Source: an uncultured Muribaculaceae bacterium
GTDB taxonomy: Bacteria; Bacteroidota; Bacteroidia; Bacteroidales; Muribaculaceae
DNA length: 64,000 nt
Assembly: GCA_910578395.1 (NCBI GenBank)
Contig: CAJTPZ010000005.1
Span: 1-64,000 of the forward strand
Direction of reading: 5' to 3'
Shown here in pieces: positions 33,940 to 43,199 of this stretch. Position numbers and translations under genes: made by a program. The notes under the pieces are model-generated. The model worked only from the letters and a program-made list of their open reading frames with translations, searched no databases and was not told where the DNA came from. The first letter of the stretch is position 1. Each line of letters opens with the position of its first letter.

Positions 33940-34892
33940 TGCTGTGGATCGTTGTTTTTTATTGTGAGAGGTGCCTGTGGTATGTCAATCCCGAGCGAAC
34001 GGCAAATAAGTGCCTGCCGGGCATAAAGTCCGTTTTGTGCCTGTTGGAAATAATAGGCCTTGGGGTTGTCGTCGACATCGATGTTTATTTCGTTGACGCG
34101 GGGCAGGGGATGCAATATGCGCAAGTTGTCGCGTGCGTCGTCGAGCATGGCATTGTGCAGGGTGTACAGGTCCTTCACTTTCTCATATTCCATGAGATCG
34201 GCGAAACGTTCGCGCTGCACACGGGTCATATAGATTATATCGGAAGTGTCGATAACCTCTTTGGAAAATTCGGTATGTTCGGTATAGGCAATCCCGTTCT
34301 GCCGGCATACTTCTTTGTATTCTTCGGGCATTTTAAGCTCATCGCATGCTACAAATCGGAATGTGGGGCAGAAGTGGCGCATGGCCATGATGAGCGAGTG
34401 GACAGTGCGGCCGTATTTGAGATCTCCGACAAGTGTTATTGTGAGATTGTCGAGACGTCCCTGTGTCTTATATATTGAATAGAGATCAAGCATTGTCTGC
34501 GACGGATGCTGGTTCGCTCCGTCTCCGGCATTGATTACCGGGACATCAGTCACTTCGGTCGCATATCTTGACGCTCCCTCGAGAAAGTGGCGCATTACAA
34601 TAAGGTCGACATAATTGCTCACCATTTTTATGGTGTCTTTCAGCGTCTCGCCTTTTGAAGTGCTTGTGGATGAGGCATCGCTGAAGCCGATAACCCGTCC
34701 GCCGAGACGGTTTACCGCTGTTTCAAAGCTCAGCCTTGTCCGGGTCGAGGGTTCGAAAAACAGTGTGGCCACAACTTTGCCGTCGAGGATCTTTTGGTTG
34801 GGATTCAGCTCAAAATGCCTGGCCTGTGCGAGCAGACGCAGGATCTCCTCTTTCGACAGGTCGCTGATTGAAACAAGACTTGATGGGTTCAT
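33936..34892 (-). CDS. pyrB: aspartate carbamoyltransferase catalytic subunit
   Basis: A 318-residue catalytic chain for the first committed step of pyrimidine synthesis. The carbamoyl-phosphate motif is FFEPSTRTRLSFETA, with SDASSTSTSKGETLKDT (the 80s loop), NAGDGANQHPSQTMLD and LHPLPRVNEI following. ATG 34892 (MNPSSLVSISDLS) is the likely start; a Met 19 codons upstream lies over a TAATTTTG box and is unlikely. It is first in pyrB-pyrI-flavin reductase-glyA. Confidence 0.95.
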   Translation of the reverse strand: MNPSSLVSISDLSKEEILRLLAQARHFELNPNQKILDGKVVATLFFEPSTRTRLSFETAVNRLGGRVIGFSDASSTSTSKGETLKDTIKMVSNYVDLIVMRHFLEGASRYATEVTDVPVINAGDGANQHPSQTMLDLYSIYKTQGRLDNLTITLVGDLKYGRTVHSLIMAMRHFCPTFRFVACDELKMPEEYKEVCRQNGIAYTEHTEFSKEVIDTSDIIYMTRVQRERFADLMEYEKVKDLYTLHNAMLDDARDNLRILHPLPRVNEINIDVDDNPKAYYFQQAQNGLYARQALICRSLGIDIPQAPLTIKNNDPQQ

Positions 34893-34927
34893 CGTTGTTT
34901 GTGATGATGTTTTGACGGTTGCACGGG

Positions 34928-34935
34928 CAAAATTA
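34928..34935 (-). promoter_or_regulatory. -7 box of the pyrB operon
   Basis: TAATTTTG on the minus strand (34935-34928), about 35 bp before the chosen pyrB start. A -33 match at the right spacing is not evident. Confidence 0.4.
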
Positions 34936-35047
34936 CCCAAAAATCCCAAAAAGAATGCTCAATGTATGGCAAAAATTTACTTAACATTGTTTCGCAACTC
35001 AAAATATTTTTTCGCAATAAAAGGATTATGTTACAGGAAAGTTTTAC

Positions 35048-35055
35048 TACTTTTG
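35048..35055 (+). promoter_or_regulatory. -7 box of the DUF6242-porG-uppS-bamA group
   Basis: TACTTTTG (35048-35055) about 75 bp before the first gene. No clear -33 TTTG at 19-20 bp. Confidence 0.45.
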
Positions 35056-35068
35056 CGGCTTGTAGGCT

Positions 35069-35103
35069 ATCAGGGGCAGCGGGTGTGTTACGCTCCCCGT
35101 GAT
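35069..35103 (+). promoter_or_regulatory. GC-rich leader hairpin before the porG-bamA group
   Basis: ATCAGGGG (35069-35076) pairs with CCCC plus TGAT (35095-35103, one bulge), extended by AGCG (35078-35081) with CGCT (35091-35094). It lies inside the predicted 5' leader and could be a regulatory element; no T tract follows, so it is not a terminator. Confidence 0.4.
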
Positions 35104-35129
35104 CAGTTTGCCAATTCATTACTTCATAT

Positions 35130-36587
35130 ATGACCAAGTACTCCGCTATATGTTGCATAGTTGCGATCGCTGTCACCCTGATCGGGGGGATGGCTACTTC
35201 GTGCAACACATCCTATGACGAGAACGAGTATACTTATGCCTATTCAAGCACGGCTATAACCGCGTTTTCTCTTTCGGCTAACAAGAATATACTTAATAAT
35301 CTCGATTCTGTATTTTTTTCGATTGATCTGAACAGCGGTGAGATCTACAATGAACAGCCTTTGCCTTATGGAACCGATATCTCGCGTATGGTTCTGAATA
35401 TCGAGACAGATGCGACTTCTGCTACTGAGATTATATTTAAGAATGAAGCAGGAAAAGATACGACTGTAACTTATAGTGATAATGAAACAGATTCGATCGA
35501 TTTTTCAAACGGTCCTGTGCTGATTCATGTATCGAGCTATGACGGTACGGCCGGACGAAACTACAAGACATGGATAAATGTCTATGAAGAGCCGATAGAC
35601 TCGATATACTGGGAAAAACAAGGTAATCTGCCAACGTCGCTTACAGTACCAAGGAAACAGAAAATGGTAGCGGCAGCCGGAAAATATTATATGCTTACGG
35701 CTAATACTACAGGTTACTCGCTGGCATCGACCGACAATCCATATAATGTGGATTCCTGGCAGTCACGCATGGTTTCTTTCGACAGTTTTACTCCGGATAT
35801 TGAGAGCCTGGCCGGTACAGCGGATGGAAAGCTTTATATCCTTGACAATGACGGAGGTCTTCATGTATCACACGATGAGGCTTCCTCATGGGATGTCTGC
35901 AATGTCACAGCATTGAATCATATTTACGGATCCTATGGAACCGGTATTGTCGGTTGCTATATAGGTCAGGACAATAAGATCTACACACAGGTTTATCCGG
36001 GATCACCGAATCCGGTTGCAGTTCCCGTAGATTTCCCCGTGTCAGGCACGAGTTATATGGTGTGTATGGAAGTCAACTGGGCTGCCGGATTGCAAGGATA
36101 CATAGTGGGCGGTCGTAAAAAGGATGGTTCGCTTTCAGGTGATACATGGGGGTTCGACGGACAGTCATGGGCCCGTATCAGTGCCGGATCTTTGGAAGAA
36201 GCAGAAGGACGTGCTGTCTTTCCATATACTTTCAGTGAGACGGACACAACTACCTGGCGTACTGTCGAGCGGAAAGTCCTTGTGTCTATAGGGGGAAAGC
36301 GGGCTGATAATACAATCGTAAAAGAGGTGCATTATACCAATGACATGGGTGTGCACTGGTTCAAGGCTGACAGTCTCAAGCAACTTCCGCCTGAGCTGGC
36401 ACCATGTCACTCGGCATCAGTCGTTGTGGCTAATCATGAAATCAAGGCTTCCCGCGCGATACGCCCTATCACAGAATGGGATGCTCCTTATATATACCTT
36501 GCCGGAGGTTATGATGTGAATGGAAGATTTATGCCGAACATCTGGAGAGGTGTTCTGAATTATCTTACTCTCAAACCTTTGCAGTAA
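35130..36587 (+). CDS. DUF6242 beta-propeller lipoprotein
   Basis: A 485-residue lipoprotein of the DUF6242 type. The signal ends at GGMATSC (Cys25). The N-terminal part (about 35-150) is a beta domain with SSTAITAFSLSANKNIL and DIS-type strands. The rest looks like a Kelch/BNR propeller, with repeats such as YILDNDGGLHVSHDEASSWD and YIVGGRKKDGSLSGDTWGFD. The role is unknown. It begins the envelope gene group, with porG 16 bp downstream. Confidence 0.8.
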   Translation: MTKYSAICCIVAIAVTLIGGMATSCNTSYDENEYTYAYSSTAITAFSLSANKNILNNLDSVFFSIDLNSGEIYNEQPLPYGTDISRMVLNIETDATSATEIIFKNEAGKDTTVTYSDNETDSIDFSNGPVLIHVSSYDGTAGRNYKTWINVYEEPIDSIYWEKQGNLPTSLTVPRKQKMVAAAGKYYMLTANTTGYSLASTDNPYNVDSWQSRMVSFDSFTPDIESLAGTADGKLYILDNDGGLHVSHDEASSWDVCNVTALNHIYGSYGTGIVGCYIGQDNKIYTQVYPGSPNPVAVPVDFPVSGTSYMVCMEVNWAAGLQGYIVGGRKKDGSLSGDTWGFDGQSWARISAGSLEEAEGRAVFPYTFSETDTTTWRTVERKVLVSIGGKRADNTIVKEVHYTNDMGVHWFKADSLKQLPPELAPCHSASVVVANHEIKASRAIRPITEWDAPYIYLAGGYDVNGRFMPNIWRGVLNYLTLKPLQ

Positions 36588-36603
36588 GGTTGATTGCTAA
36601 GTC

Positions 36604-37290
36604 ATGCACTTTATCGCCGGAGTGGTTGCTGCTGTAGTCTTTTTTCTGCCGATGCCACATAAGGCGGTGGCACAGGATGTGACCTACAAGTGGGATGCCG
36701 GAGGGGCTACAGGTCTCAGCGGCTATCTCGGTGACTATAGCCAAAGTAACCCGTTTGTCCGTCCTGGATTCCGGATATCTCTTTCTGGATCCTATATTCT
36801 GGATTCACGTTGGAGTTTCCGGACAATGGCAGGTGTTTCCAGTATCTCGGGAACGAGTAATGGAATAGGAGGAGGGCTTCCCCCAGATGCACCTACCGGA
36901 TTCAGATCCATATTGGGCGACCTTACATTAAGGGCGGAGTTCAATTTCTTCGCGTATGGCGAGGGAGAGACTTTCAAACGTCTGTCGCGGTGGACTCCTT
37001 ATATCGCGGCGGGAGCAGGTGTTGTCGTGGCAAGTCCACAGGGAGCCTCTGTGAATGTCGCACCATTGATGCCGCTGGCATTAGGTGTGAAGTTCCGGCT
37101 AAGACCTCGGCTGAACCTGTCGGGAGAGTTTTCGATGGCCAAAAGTTTTACTGACGGTCTCGACGGCAATTCCGATCTTTATGGTATAGCAGGCTGCTGG
37201 CTGAAAAATACCGACTGGGTTTCCACACTGACAATCGGTATAACTTATGAATTTGGCGAGCGTTGCCTTGCATGTCACTATTTTGACTGA
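36604..37290 (+). CDS. porG: PorG-like T9SS outer-membrane protein (DUF6089)
   Basis: A 228-residue barrel of the DUF6089 family. Signal peptide MHFIAGVVAAVVFFLPMPHK...AQ, then DAGGATGLSGYLGDYSQSN, LTLRAEFNFFAYG, WTPYIAAGAGVVVASPQGA and a terminal aromatic strand LTIGITYEFG. P. gingivalis PorG anchors the PorK-PorN ring to the outer membrane, and there too porG precedes uppS and bamA; that shared order is the main support for the name. It is the only T9SS gene in this group; porU is elsewhere in the window. Confidence 0.78.
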   Translation: MHFIAGVVAAVVFFLPMPHKAVAQDVTYKWDAGGATGLSGYLGDYSQSNPFVRPGFRISLSGSYILDSRWSFRTMAGVSSISGTSNGIGGGLPPDAPTGFRSILGDLTLRAEFNFFAYGEGETFKRLSRWTPYIAAGAGVVVASPQGASVNVAPLMPLALGVKFRLRPRLNLSGEFSMAKSFTDGLDGNSDLYGIAGCWLKNTDWVSTLTIGITYEFGERCLACHYFD

Positions 37291-37295
37291 ATGAA

Positions 37296-38075
37296 ATGAC
37301 AAAAAACACCGACATAGCGGCTTCGGGAGATCTTCGTGACGATATAGACGAGACGAGGATCCCGGTTCATATTGCCGTAATCATGGACGGAAACGGCAGG
37401 TGGGCGCAATCGCGCGGCTTGGATCGTACAGCCGGTCATGTAGAAGGCGTTGTGGCTGTGCGGCGCGTGACAGAAGTTGCCTCGCGTCTCGGTATAAAAT
37501 ATCTCACGCTTTACACTTTCTCTACCGAAAACTGGAATCGACCCAAAGAGGAGGTAGATGCCTTGATGCATCTTATTGTCACGGCAATCGAGCGTGAGAC
37601 GCCTGACCTGATCAGAAACAATGTCAGGATGAAGGTCATAGGTGATACTTCGCGTATGCCGTCCTACGCTTTCGAGCGGCTTGGAAAATGCATTGAAGAC
37701 ACTTCTGCATGTACAGGTCTCACGCTTGTTCTTGCTATAAGCTACTCATCGCGATGGGAAATAAAAGAGGCAGTGCGTAAGATCGCCCATAAGGTGGCTG
37801 CAGGAGAAATCACTCCGGAGGCAATCACTGACAATGATGTGGCATTGTCGCTTGCTACAGCAGGTATGCCGGATCCGGATCTTCTAATACGCACAGGAGG
37901 AGACTTTAGGGTCAGCAACTTTATGCTTTACCAGATCGCTTACACAGAGATATATTTAACCCCGACATATTGGCCCGACTTTGGTGATGCCGATCTTCAG
38001 GAAGCTATAGCAGCTTTTCAGGGTCGGCAGCGACGCTTCGGGCTTACTGGCGAGCAAGTCGAGGAAGGACGTTGA
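37296..38075 (+). CDS. uppS: undecaprenyl diphosphate synthase
   Basis: A 259-residue cis-prenyltransferase making the C55 carrier lipid for cell-wall and O-antigen synthesis. VHIAVIMDGNGRWAQSRGL holds the catalytic Asp and pyrophosphate-binding residues; YLTLYTFSTENWNRP and DLLIRTGGDFRVSNFMLYQI are the other signatures. It starts 5 bp after porG. Confidence 0.96.
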   Translation: MTKNTDIAASGDLRDDIDETRIPVHIAVIMDGNGRWAQSRGLDRTAGHVEGVVAVRRVTEVASRLGIKYLTLYTFSTENWNRPKEEVDALMHLIVTAIERETPDLIRNNVRMKVIGDTSRMPSYAFERLGKCIEDTSACTGLTLVLAISYSSRWEIKEAVRKIAHKVAAGEITPEAITDNDVALSLATAGMPDPDLLIRTGGDFRVSNFMLYQIAYTEIYLTPTYWPDFGDADLQEAIAAFQGRQRRFGLTGEQVEEGR

Positions 38076-38127
38076 AACCAGCTTGCCCTGCAAATAATAA
38101 GAAATGCAACTATTCATCACACCGGAT

Positions 38128-40731
38128 ATGTTTAAAAAGAGTTATATAGCATGTGTCTTCCTGTTTATTGGCGTATTGGCCTCATCAGCACAGCAGGTGG
38201 ATAATGACACTATCTATAACCCTCCAGTCATTTTCTCTTCGATGCCTCGCAGCTATGAAATTGCTGATATTCAGGTTTCCGGAAATGACAGTTATGAAGA
38301 CTATATAGTCATAGGTTATTCGGGACTTAAAATAGGAGATATCATTGATATTCCCGGAAATGACATTACATCGGCTGTAAAGCGTCTTATGCGTCAGGGC
38401 CTTTTTGCCCAGGCTCAGGTGAAAGTGACGAAAACAGTCGGAAATAAGGCGTGGCTTGAGATCGCTTTGCGTACACAGCCGCGCATTTCTGCCGTAAGAT
38501 ACGAAGGGGTGAAGAAAAGCGAGCGAGAGGATCTTGAAGAGCGGCTTAATCTTATGGTAGGAAACCAGATCACGCAGAATATAGTAAATCGCGCCAAGAC
38601 CATCATAAAGGGTTATTTCAACGGAAAAGGCTTTGGTAATGCCGATGTGAAGATCGATCTTATCGAAGATGTTTCTGCTCCAAATTCTGCAATCGTCAAT
38701 ATATCGGTGGACAAGCATGACAAGGTGAAAGTGCACAAGATCTATATAGACGGTAATGAGGTGATGTCAGACAACGCTATACAGCGTGTTATGAAAAAGA
38801 CCAATGAGAAAGGCAAGCTGCTCAATCTTTTCCGTCAGAAAAAATTTGTGGAGAGCGATTATGAGGACGACCTTGTGCGCATCATTGACAAGTACAATGA
38901 AAAGGGTTATCGCGATGCGAAGATAATAGCTGACAGTGTCGTGCCTTATGATGACAAAACTGTTGATGTCTATATTTCGCTCGAGGAAGGCCAAAAATAT
39001 TACATAAGTGATATCTCATGGGTCGGTAACACCGTATTTGAGACCGACCGTCTAAACTGGCTGCTTGGCATTGAACCCGGTGAAGTCTACAACCAGAAGC
39101 TTATAAACAAGCGTCTGAATGAGGATGAGGATGCCGTGAGCAACGCCTACATGGACCGCGGTTATCTGTTTTATCAGCTTGTGCCTATTGAAAAGAATAT
39201 ACACGGAGACTCGATTGATCTTGAGATGCGAATGTTCGAGGGGCCTCAGGCGCGAATCAACAAGGTTGTGATCAACGGTAACGACCGTCTTTATGAAAAA
39301 GTCATACGCCGAGAGCTTCGAGTGAAGCCGGGTGAGCTTTTTAGCAAGAGCGATCTTATGCGTTCGGCCCGTGAAATTGCACAGACAGGTCATTTTGACC
39401 CTGAGGCAATGGATCTGCGCCCTGAACCCAATGAGGAGAACGGTACAGTGGATATTGTCTTTGACCTGACCTCAAAAGCCAATGACCAGGTAGAATTCTC
39501 GCTTGGTTGGGGACAGACTGGTGTGATTGCAAAGGTGGCTCTTAAGTTTACCAATTTCTCAATAAAAAATCTTTTCCGTCCAGGATCTTACCGTGGTATA
39601 ATTCCGCAAGGCGAAGGACAGACATTCACTGTTTCCGCACAGACAAATGCCCGATTCTATCAGGCTTATTCGGTTTCATTTCTTGATCCGTGGTTTGGCG
39701 GACGCCGACCGAATTCTCTTCAGGTTTCGGCCTACTACAGCCGTCAGACAGGCGTGAACTCGTCGTATTACAACAACACATGGCAAAATGCCTGGCTGAA
39801 TGGTTGGGGCAGTGGCTATAATTACGACTATAATAATAGTTACGAAAATGCCTATGACCCGAACAAATACCTCCAGATGGCCGGAATCACATTTGCATTC
39901 GGCAAGCAGCTGAGCTGGCCTGATGACTATTTCCAGCTTACTGCCGATGTATCGTACAACTGGTATAATCTGAAGAACTGGGAGTATCTATATTATATGA
40001 ATAACGGTGTATCTAACTCTGTGGTATTCGGTCTTACACTTATGCGTTCAAGCATCGACAATCCGCTATACACACGTTCGGGTTCGACATTCTCTCTTAG
40101 TCTGCATGCAACACCTCCGGCCTCGCTTTTCGGCAAAAAGAACTGGGAGGCGCTCTACAAGGAAAATACAACACAATCCAAGGAGAAACTCTACAAGTGG
40201 ATCGAGTACTGGAAGCTCGCTTTCAAATCACGCACATATACTCCGATCGCCAATCCTGACGGAACGTATACACTTGTGCTCATGACACGTGCCGACATCG
40301 GTCTGCTTGGAAGTTACAACAAATACCTTAAATCGCCGTTTGAGACATACTATATGGGTGGTGACGGCATGACTGGCTCTTATACCTATGCTACAGAGAC
40401 TATCGGTCTGCGCGGTTATGAGAACGGATCACTCACTCCCTGGGGCCGTGAGGGCTATGCTTATACCCGACTCGGTATGGAGCTTCACTTCCCGTTCATG
40501 CTTCAGACCTCGACCACAATCTATGGTATCCTTTTTGCTGAGGGAGGTAATGCCTGGACAGAGGTCAAGTCGTTCAATCCGTTCAACCTTAAACGCAGTG
40601 CCGGAGCCGGTGTCAGAATTTTCCTTCCTATGGTGGGTATGATGGGTATTGACTGGGCTTATGGTTTTGACCGCGTGTATGGTGAAAAGGGCGGAAGCCA
40701 CTTCCACTTCATCCTTGGTCAGGAATTCTGA
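38128..40731 (+). CDS. bamA: outer-membrane protein assembly factor BamA
   Basis: An 867-residue Omp85 protein that inserts beta barrels into the outer membrane. A signal peptide (MFKKSYIACVFLFIGVLASS) leads to five POTRA domains (about 40-470, e.g. YEIADIQVSGNDSYEDYIVI, VHKIYIDGNEVMSDNAIQRV, INKVVINGNDRLYEKVIRRE). The C-terminal barrel has Bacteroidetes-style insertions rich in Tyr/Asn/Trp (NNTWQNAWLNGWGSGYNYDY) and ends in the RVYGEKGGSHFHFILGQEF motif with a terminal Phe. ATG 38128 fits the signal peptide; ATG 38104 is possible. Confidence 0.95.
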   Translation: MFKKSYIACVFLFIGVLASSAQQVDNDTIYNPPVIFSSMPRSYEIADIQVSGNDSYEDYIVIGYSGLKIGDIIDIPGNDITSAVKRLMRQGLFAQAQVKVTKTVGNKAWLEIALRTQPRISAVRYEGVKKSEREDLEERLNLMVGNQITQNIVNRAKTIIKGYFNGKGFGNADVKIDLIEDVSAPNSAIVNISVDKHDKVKVHKIYIDGNEVMSDNAIQRVMKKTNEKGKLLNLFRQKKFVESDYEDDLVRIIDKYNEKGYRDAKIIADSVVPYDDKTVDVYISLEEGQKYYISDISWVGNTVFETDRLNWLLGIEPGEVYNQKLINKRLNEDEDAVSNAYMDRGYLFYQLVPIEKNIHGDSIDLEMRMFEGPQARINKVVINGNDRLYEKVIRRELRVKPGELFSKSDLMRSAREIAQTGHFDPEAMDLRPEPNEENGTVDIVFDLTSKANDQVEFSLGWGQTGVIAKVALKFTNFSIKNLFRPGSYRGIIPQGEGQTFTVSAQTNARFYQAYSVSFLDPWFGGRRPNSLQVSAYYSRQTGVNSSYYNNTWQNAWLNGWGSGYNYDYNNSYENAYDPNKYLQMAGITFAFGKQLSWPDDYFQLTADVSYNWYNLKNWEYLYYMNNGVSNSVVFGLTLMRSSIDNPLYTRSGSTFSLSLHATPPASLFGKKNWEALYKENTTQSKEKLYKWIEYWKLAFKSRTYTPIANPDGTYTLVLMTRADIGLLGSYNKYLKSPFETYYMGGDGMTGSYTYATETIGLRGYENGSLTPWGREGYAYTRLGMELHFPFMLQTSTTIYGILFAEGGNAWTEVKSFNPFNLKRSAGAGVRIFLPMVGMMGIDWAYGFDRVYGEKGGSHFHFILGQEF

Positions 40732-40783
40732 TCAGTCTGTTAAACCAAACAGGGCTTTCAATTGTCTAAAATAAAAAAGACTT

Positions 40784-41299
40784 ATGAAAAAACTTATTAT
40801 AGCATTGTTGGTGGCCGTGGGATGTGCGGTAAGCGCGCAGGCGCAGAAGTTTGCACTCGTCGATATGGAGTATATTCTTCGTAATATACCAGCCTATGAG
40901 ATGGCCAATGAAGAGCTTAATCAGCTTTCGACCAAATGGCAGAAGGATATAGAGAAGATACAGAACGAGGCGACTCGAATGTATCAGAACTATCAGGCAG
41001 AAGCTGTATATCTCACTGCTGACCAAAGAGTGGAGCGTGAGGAGAAGATTGCCGCTGTGGAAAAAAAAGCCGCAGAGTTACGTTATACCTACTTTGGGCC
41101 GGAGGGAGAGCTTTACAAAAAGCGTCAGGCACTTGTAGAGCCTATACAGAATGAAATCTATGAGGCTATCAAGAAGCTTGCCGGAGAAAAGGGATATCAG
41201 GCTATAATCGACCGGGCGTCGGCTACTGAGATTATTTTTGCGTCACCTCGTATTGACGTAAGTAATGATGTGCTTGCCCGCTTGGGTTATTCAAAATAA
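40784..41299 (+). CDS. OmpH/Skp periplasmic chaperone, copy 1
   Basis: A 171-residue Skp-like chaperone for unfolded outer-membrane proteins. Signal peptide MKKLIIALLVAVGCAVSAQA; the mature part starts KFALVDMEYILRNIPAYE, followed by long coiled-coil arms and a small C-terminal strand (GYQAIIDRASATEIIFASP). It lies 52 bp after bamA and has a paralog next to it. Confidence 0.9.
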   Translation: MKKLIIALLVAVGCAVSAQAQKFALVDMEYILRNIPAYEMANEELNQLSTKWQKDIEKIQNEATRMYQNYQAEAVYLTADQRVEREEKIAAVEKKAAELRYTYFGPEGELYKKRQALVEPIQNEIYEAIKKLAGEKGYQAIIDRASATEIIFASPRIDVSNDVLARLGYSK

Positions 41300-41312
41300 A
41301 AAATTAAATTTG
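41282..41312 (+). promoter_or_regulatory. internal promoter before the second skp gene
   Basis: TTG (41282-41284), a 20-bp spacer and TAAATTTG (41305-41312), overlapping the end of the first skp gene and about 97 bp before the second. Confidence 0.5.
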
Positions 41313-41409
41313 CATCACATCGGTGTTGTTTCCGGCCGTTTGCCGGTTATATTTCCGATTGTGCATTCATTAAAATAGAAGTCATTATACATTTATTACA
41401 TCATTAGCG

Positions 41410-41907
41410 ATGATCAAGAAACTCCTTGTTGCCCTCCTTGTGGCACTTCCGCTCTGCGCATCGGCACAGAAGCTTGGTGTTGTAGACACAAATTCGATTC
41501 TTCCCCTGATGCCAGAGTACAAGGCTGCAGAGCAGCAGCTTGCAGAGGCTTCCAAGAAATATGAGACTGAGTTCTCCAAGCTCCGTGAGGAAATGGAGAA
41601 GAAGTTTGCGGAATATCAGACTCTCTCAGAAGATGCAAATACACCACAGTCTATCAAGGACCGTCGCATGCAGGAGGTTCAGGAACTTGACCAGAAGGTA
41701 AACCAGTTCTATCAGACTGCACAGCAGGATCTTCAGCGTCAGGAGCAGCAGCTGCTTCAGCCTGTTCAGCAGAAGATGGTTGAGGCGATCCAGTCAGTAG
41801 GTCAGGAGAATGGTTTTGCCATGATTCTTCCCAACGGCGTAGCAGCTTACACAAGCACTGATGTTGTTGATGTGACACCTCTCGTGAAGACCAAACTCGG
41901 CATCTGA
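41410..41907 (+). CDS. OmpH/Skp periplasmic chaperone, copy 2
   Basis: A 165-residue paralog of the preceding chaperone. Signal peptide MIKKLLVALLVALPLCASAQ; the core reads KLGVVDTNSILPLMPEYKAA, then coiled-coil arms rich in Gln (QQDLQRQEQQLLQPVQQ) and a terminal strand (GFAMILPNGVAAYTSTDVVD). Tandem Skp genes after bamA are usual in Bacteroidetes. A hairpin terminator follows. Confidence 0.9.
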   Translation: MIKKLLVALLVALPLCASAQKLGVVDTNSILPLMPEYKAAEQQLAEASKKYETEFSKLREEMEKKFAEYQTLSEDANTPQSIKDRRMQEVQELDQKVNQFYQTAQQDLQRQEQQLLQPVQQKMVEAIQSVGQENGFAMILPNGVAAYTSTDVVDVTPLVKTKLGI

Positions 41908-41928
41908 TAAAAGAGCTTAATTATAGAA

Positions 41929-41958
41929 AGCGATCCTTTCAACGGGTCGCTTTTTTTT
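41929..41958 (+). terminator. terminator of the porG-bamA-skp group
   Basis: AGCGATCC (41929-41936) pairs with GGGTCGCT (41944-41951), with one wobble, followed by a T run to 41958. Confidence 0.85.
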
Positions 41959-41987
41959 CACATAGATTTGAATTTAATACCGGAAAT

Positions 41988-43115
41988 ATGGAATTTAAGT
42001 ATGTGCTTGCCGGTGTGGTTGCCGCTTTATCGGTTATTGCGTCGGGCTGTGGAGGCAAGAGTGTTGATAAGTATGTGGTTTCGGAGGTGGCTAATCCGAT
42101 TCCGGTGAAGTTTGGGGATCCTTTTGTGCTCGCGGCTTCCGATGGGAAATATTACATGTACGGTACGTCGCTTGCCGATGGTTTCGAGGCCTATGTTTCA
42201 GACGATATGTCTGTCTGGGAGCCGTTGGGAAAGGTTTATCAGGGCGGAGGCGAGTCGCAGTGGAATGTGGACTGCTTTTGGGCGCCGGAGGTATATGAGC
42301 GTGATGGGAAGTATTATATGTTTTATAGCTCAAATGCCAAGGATAATCCTGGTAATGATGGTGAAAACTTCAAGATCGGTGTTGCTGTGTCAGATAGTCC
42401 GGCAGGGCCGTTCTCGGATCTTTACGACCGTCCGGTGTTTAATCCGCCCTATCCTGTGATTGATGCCAACGTTCTTTTTGAGGATGATGGCCGTTGTTAT
42501 CTTTATTTTTCGAGGTGTTGCTACGAACATGCCGTTGACAGTGAGATCGCTGATAAGGCACGTCAGGAGGGATTCTGTGATGAAGTAGAGGAAAGCTGGG
42601 TTTATGGTGTTGAAATGCAGCCTGATTTCAGCGGTGTGATAGGCGAGCCACAGCTGTTGCTCGCCCCTCCTTCAAAACTTGATGATATACAGGCGGAATG
42701 GGAGAGCCGTTCGGTTGCCAATAAGGAGGTAAACCGTAGGTGGACCGAGGGTTCTTATATTTTCAAAGATGGTGATAAGTACTATATGATGTATTCGGCC
42801 AATCATTATGGCGGTAAGTACTATGCTGTGGGATATGCTACATCAGATTCACCACTCGGTCCGTTTGTGAAGTCGGATGTCAATCCTGTGCTTGAGGAGA
42901 ATGTAAGCCAGGGTGGAATTGTAATGGGTACAGGCCACAATATGGTAGTGACGATGCCTGATTCTTCACGTTATTGTGTTTATCATGGACGCATGTCGTC
43001 GAACCCTGATGAGAGAGTGGTGTTTTTTGACCGTCTGGAGGTCGACAGCGCAGGAGTCCTGCATGTCGAAGGCCCTACTACCACACCGCAGAAAATCGCC
43101 GTCAGACGCATCTAA
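41988..43115 (+). CDS. GH43-family lipoprotein glycosidase
   Basis: A 375-residue surface or periplasmic lipoprotein (signal ending IASGC, Cys21). The mature part is a five-bladed beta-propeller of glycoside hydrolase family 43: VKFGDPFVLAASDGKYYMY carries the conserved Asp, CFWAPEVYERDGKYYMFYS the second block, VIDANVLFEDDGRCYLYFS the third, and WTEGSYIFKDGDKYYMMYS the likely acid region. It would cleave arabinose or xylose linkages; the exact linkage is unknown. No susC/susD pair adjoins it. Confidence 0.87.
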   Translation: MEFKYVLAGVVAALSVIASGCGGKSVDKYVVSEVANPIPVKFGDPFVLAASDGKYYMYGTSLADGFEAYVSDDMSVWEPLGKVYQGGGESQWNVDCFWAPEVYERDGKYYMFYSSNAKDNPGNDGENFKIGVAVSDSPAGPFSDLYDRPVFNPPYPVIDANVLFEDDGRCYLYFSRCCYEHAVDSEIADKARQEGFCDEVEESWVYGVEMQPDFSGVIGEPQLLLAPPSKLDDIQAEWESRSVANKEVNRRWTEGSYIFKDGDKYYMMYSANHYGGKYYAVGYATSDSPLGPFVKSDVNPVLEENVSQGGIVMGTGHNMVVTMPDSSRYCVYHGRMSSNPDERVVFFDRLEVDSAGVLHVEGPTTTPQKIAVRRI

Positions 43116-43130
43116 ACGCTTACAGAAATA

Positions 43131-43165
43131 AAACAGCAGCCGGTAACTATACCGGCTGCTGTTTT
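43131..43165. terminator. bidirectional hairpin terminator
   Basis: A perfect 15-bp stem (43131-43145 with 43150-43164, core CAGCAGCCGGTA) with a 4-nt ACTA loop and T/A runs on both sides. It serves the GH43 gene and the converging repeat gene. Confidence 0.9.
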
Positions 43166-43199
43166 ATTTATACGTTATATATCCAGCTTTCCGGATGTA

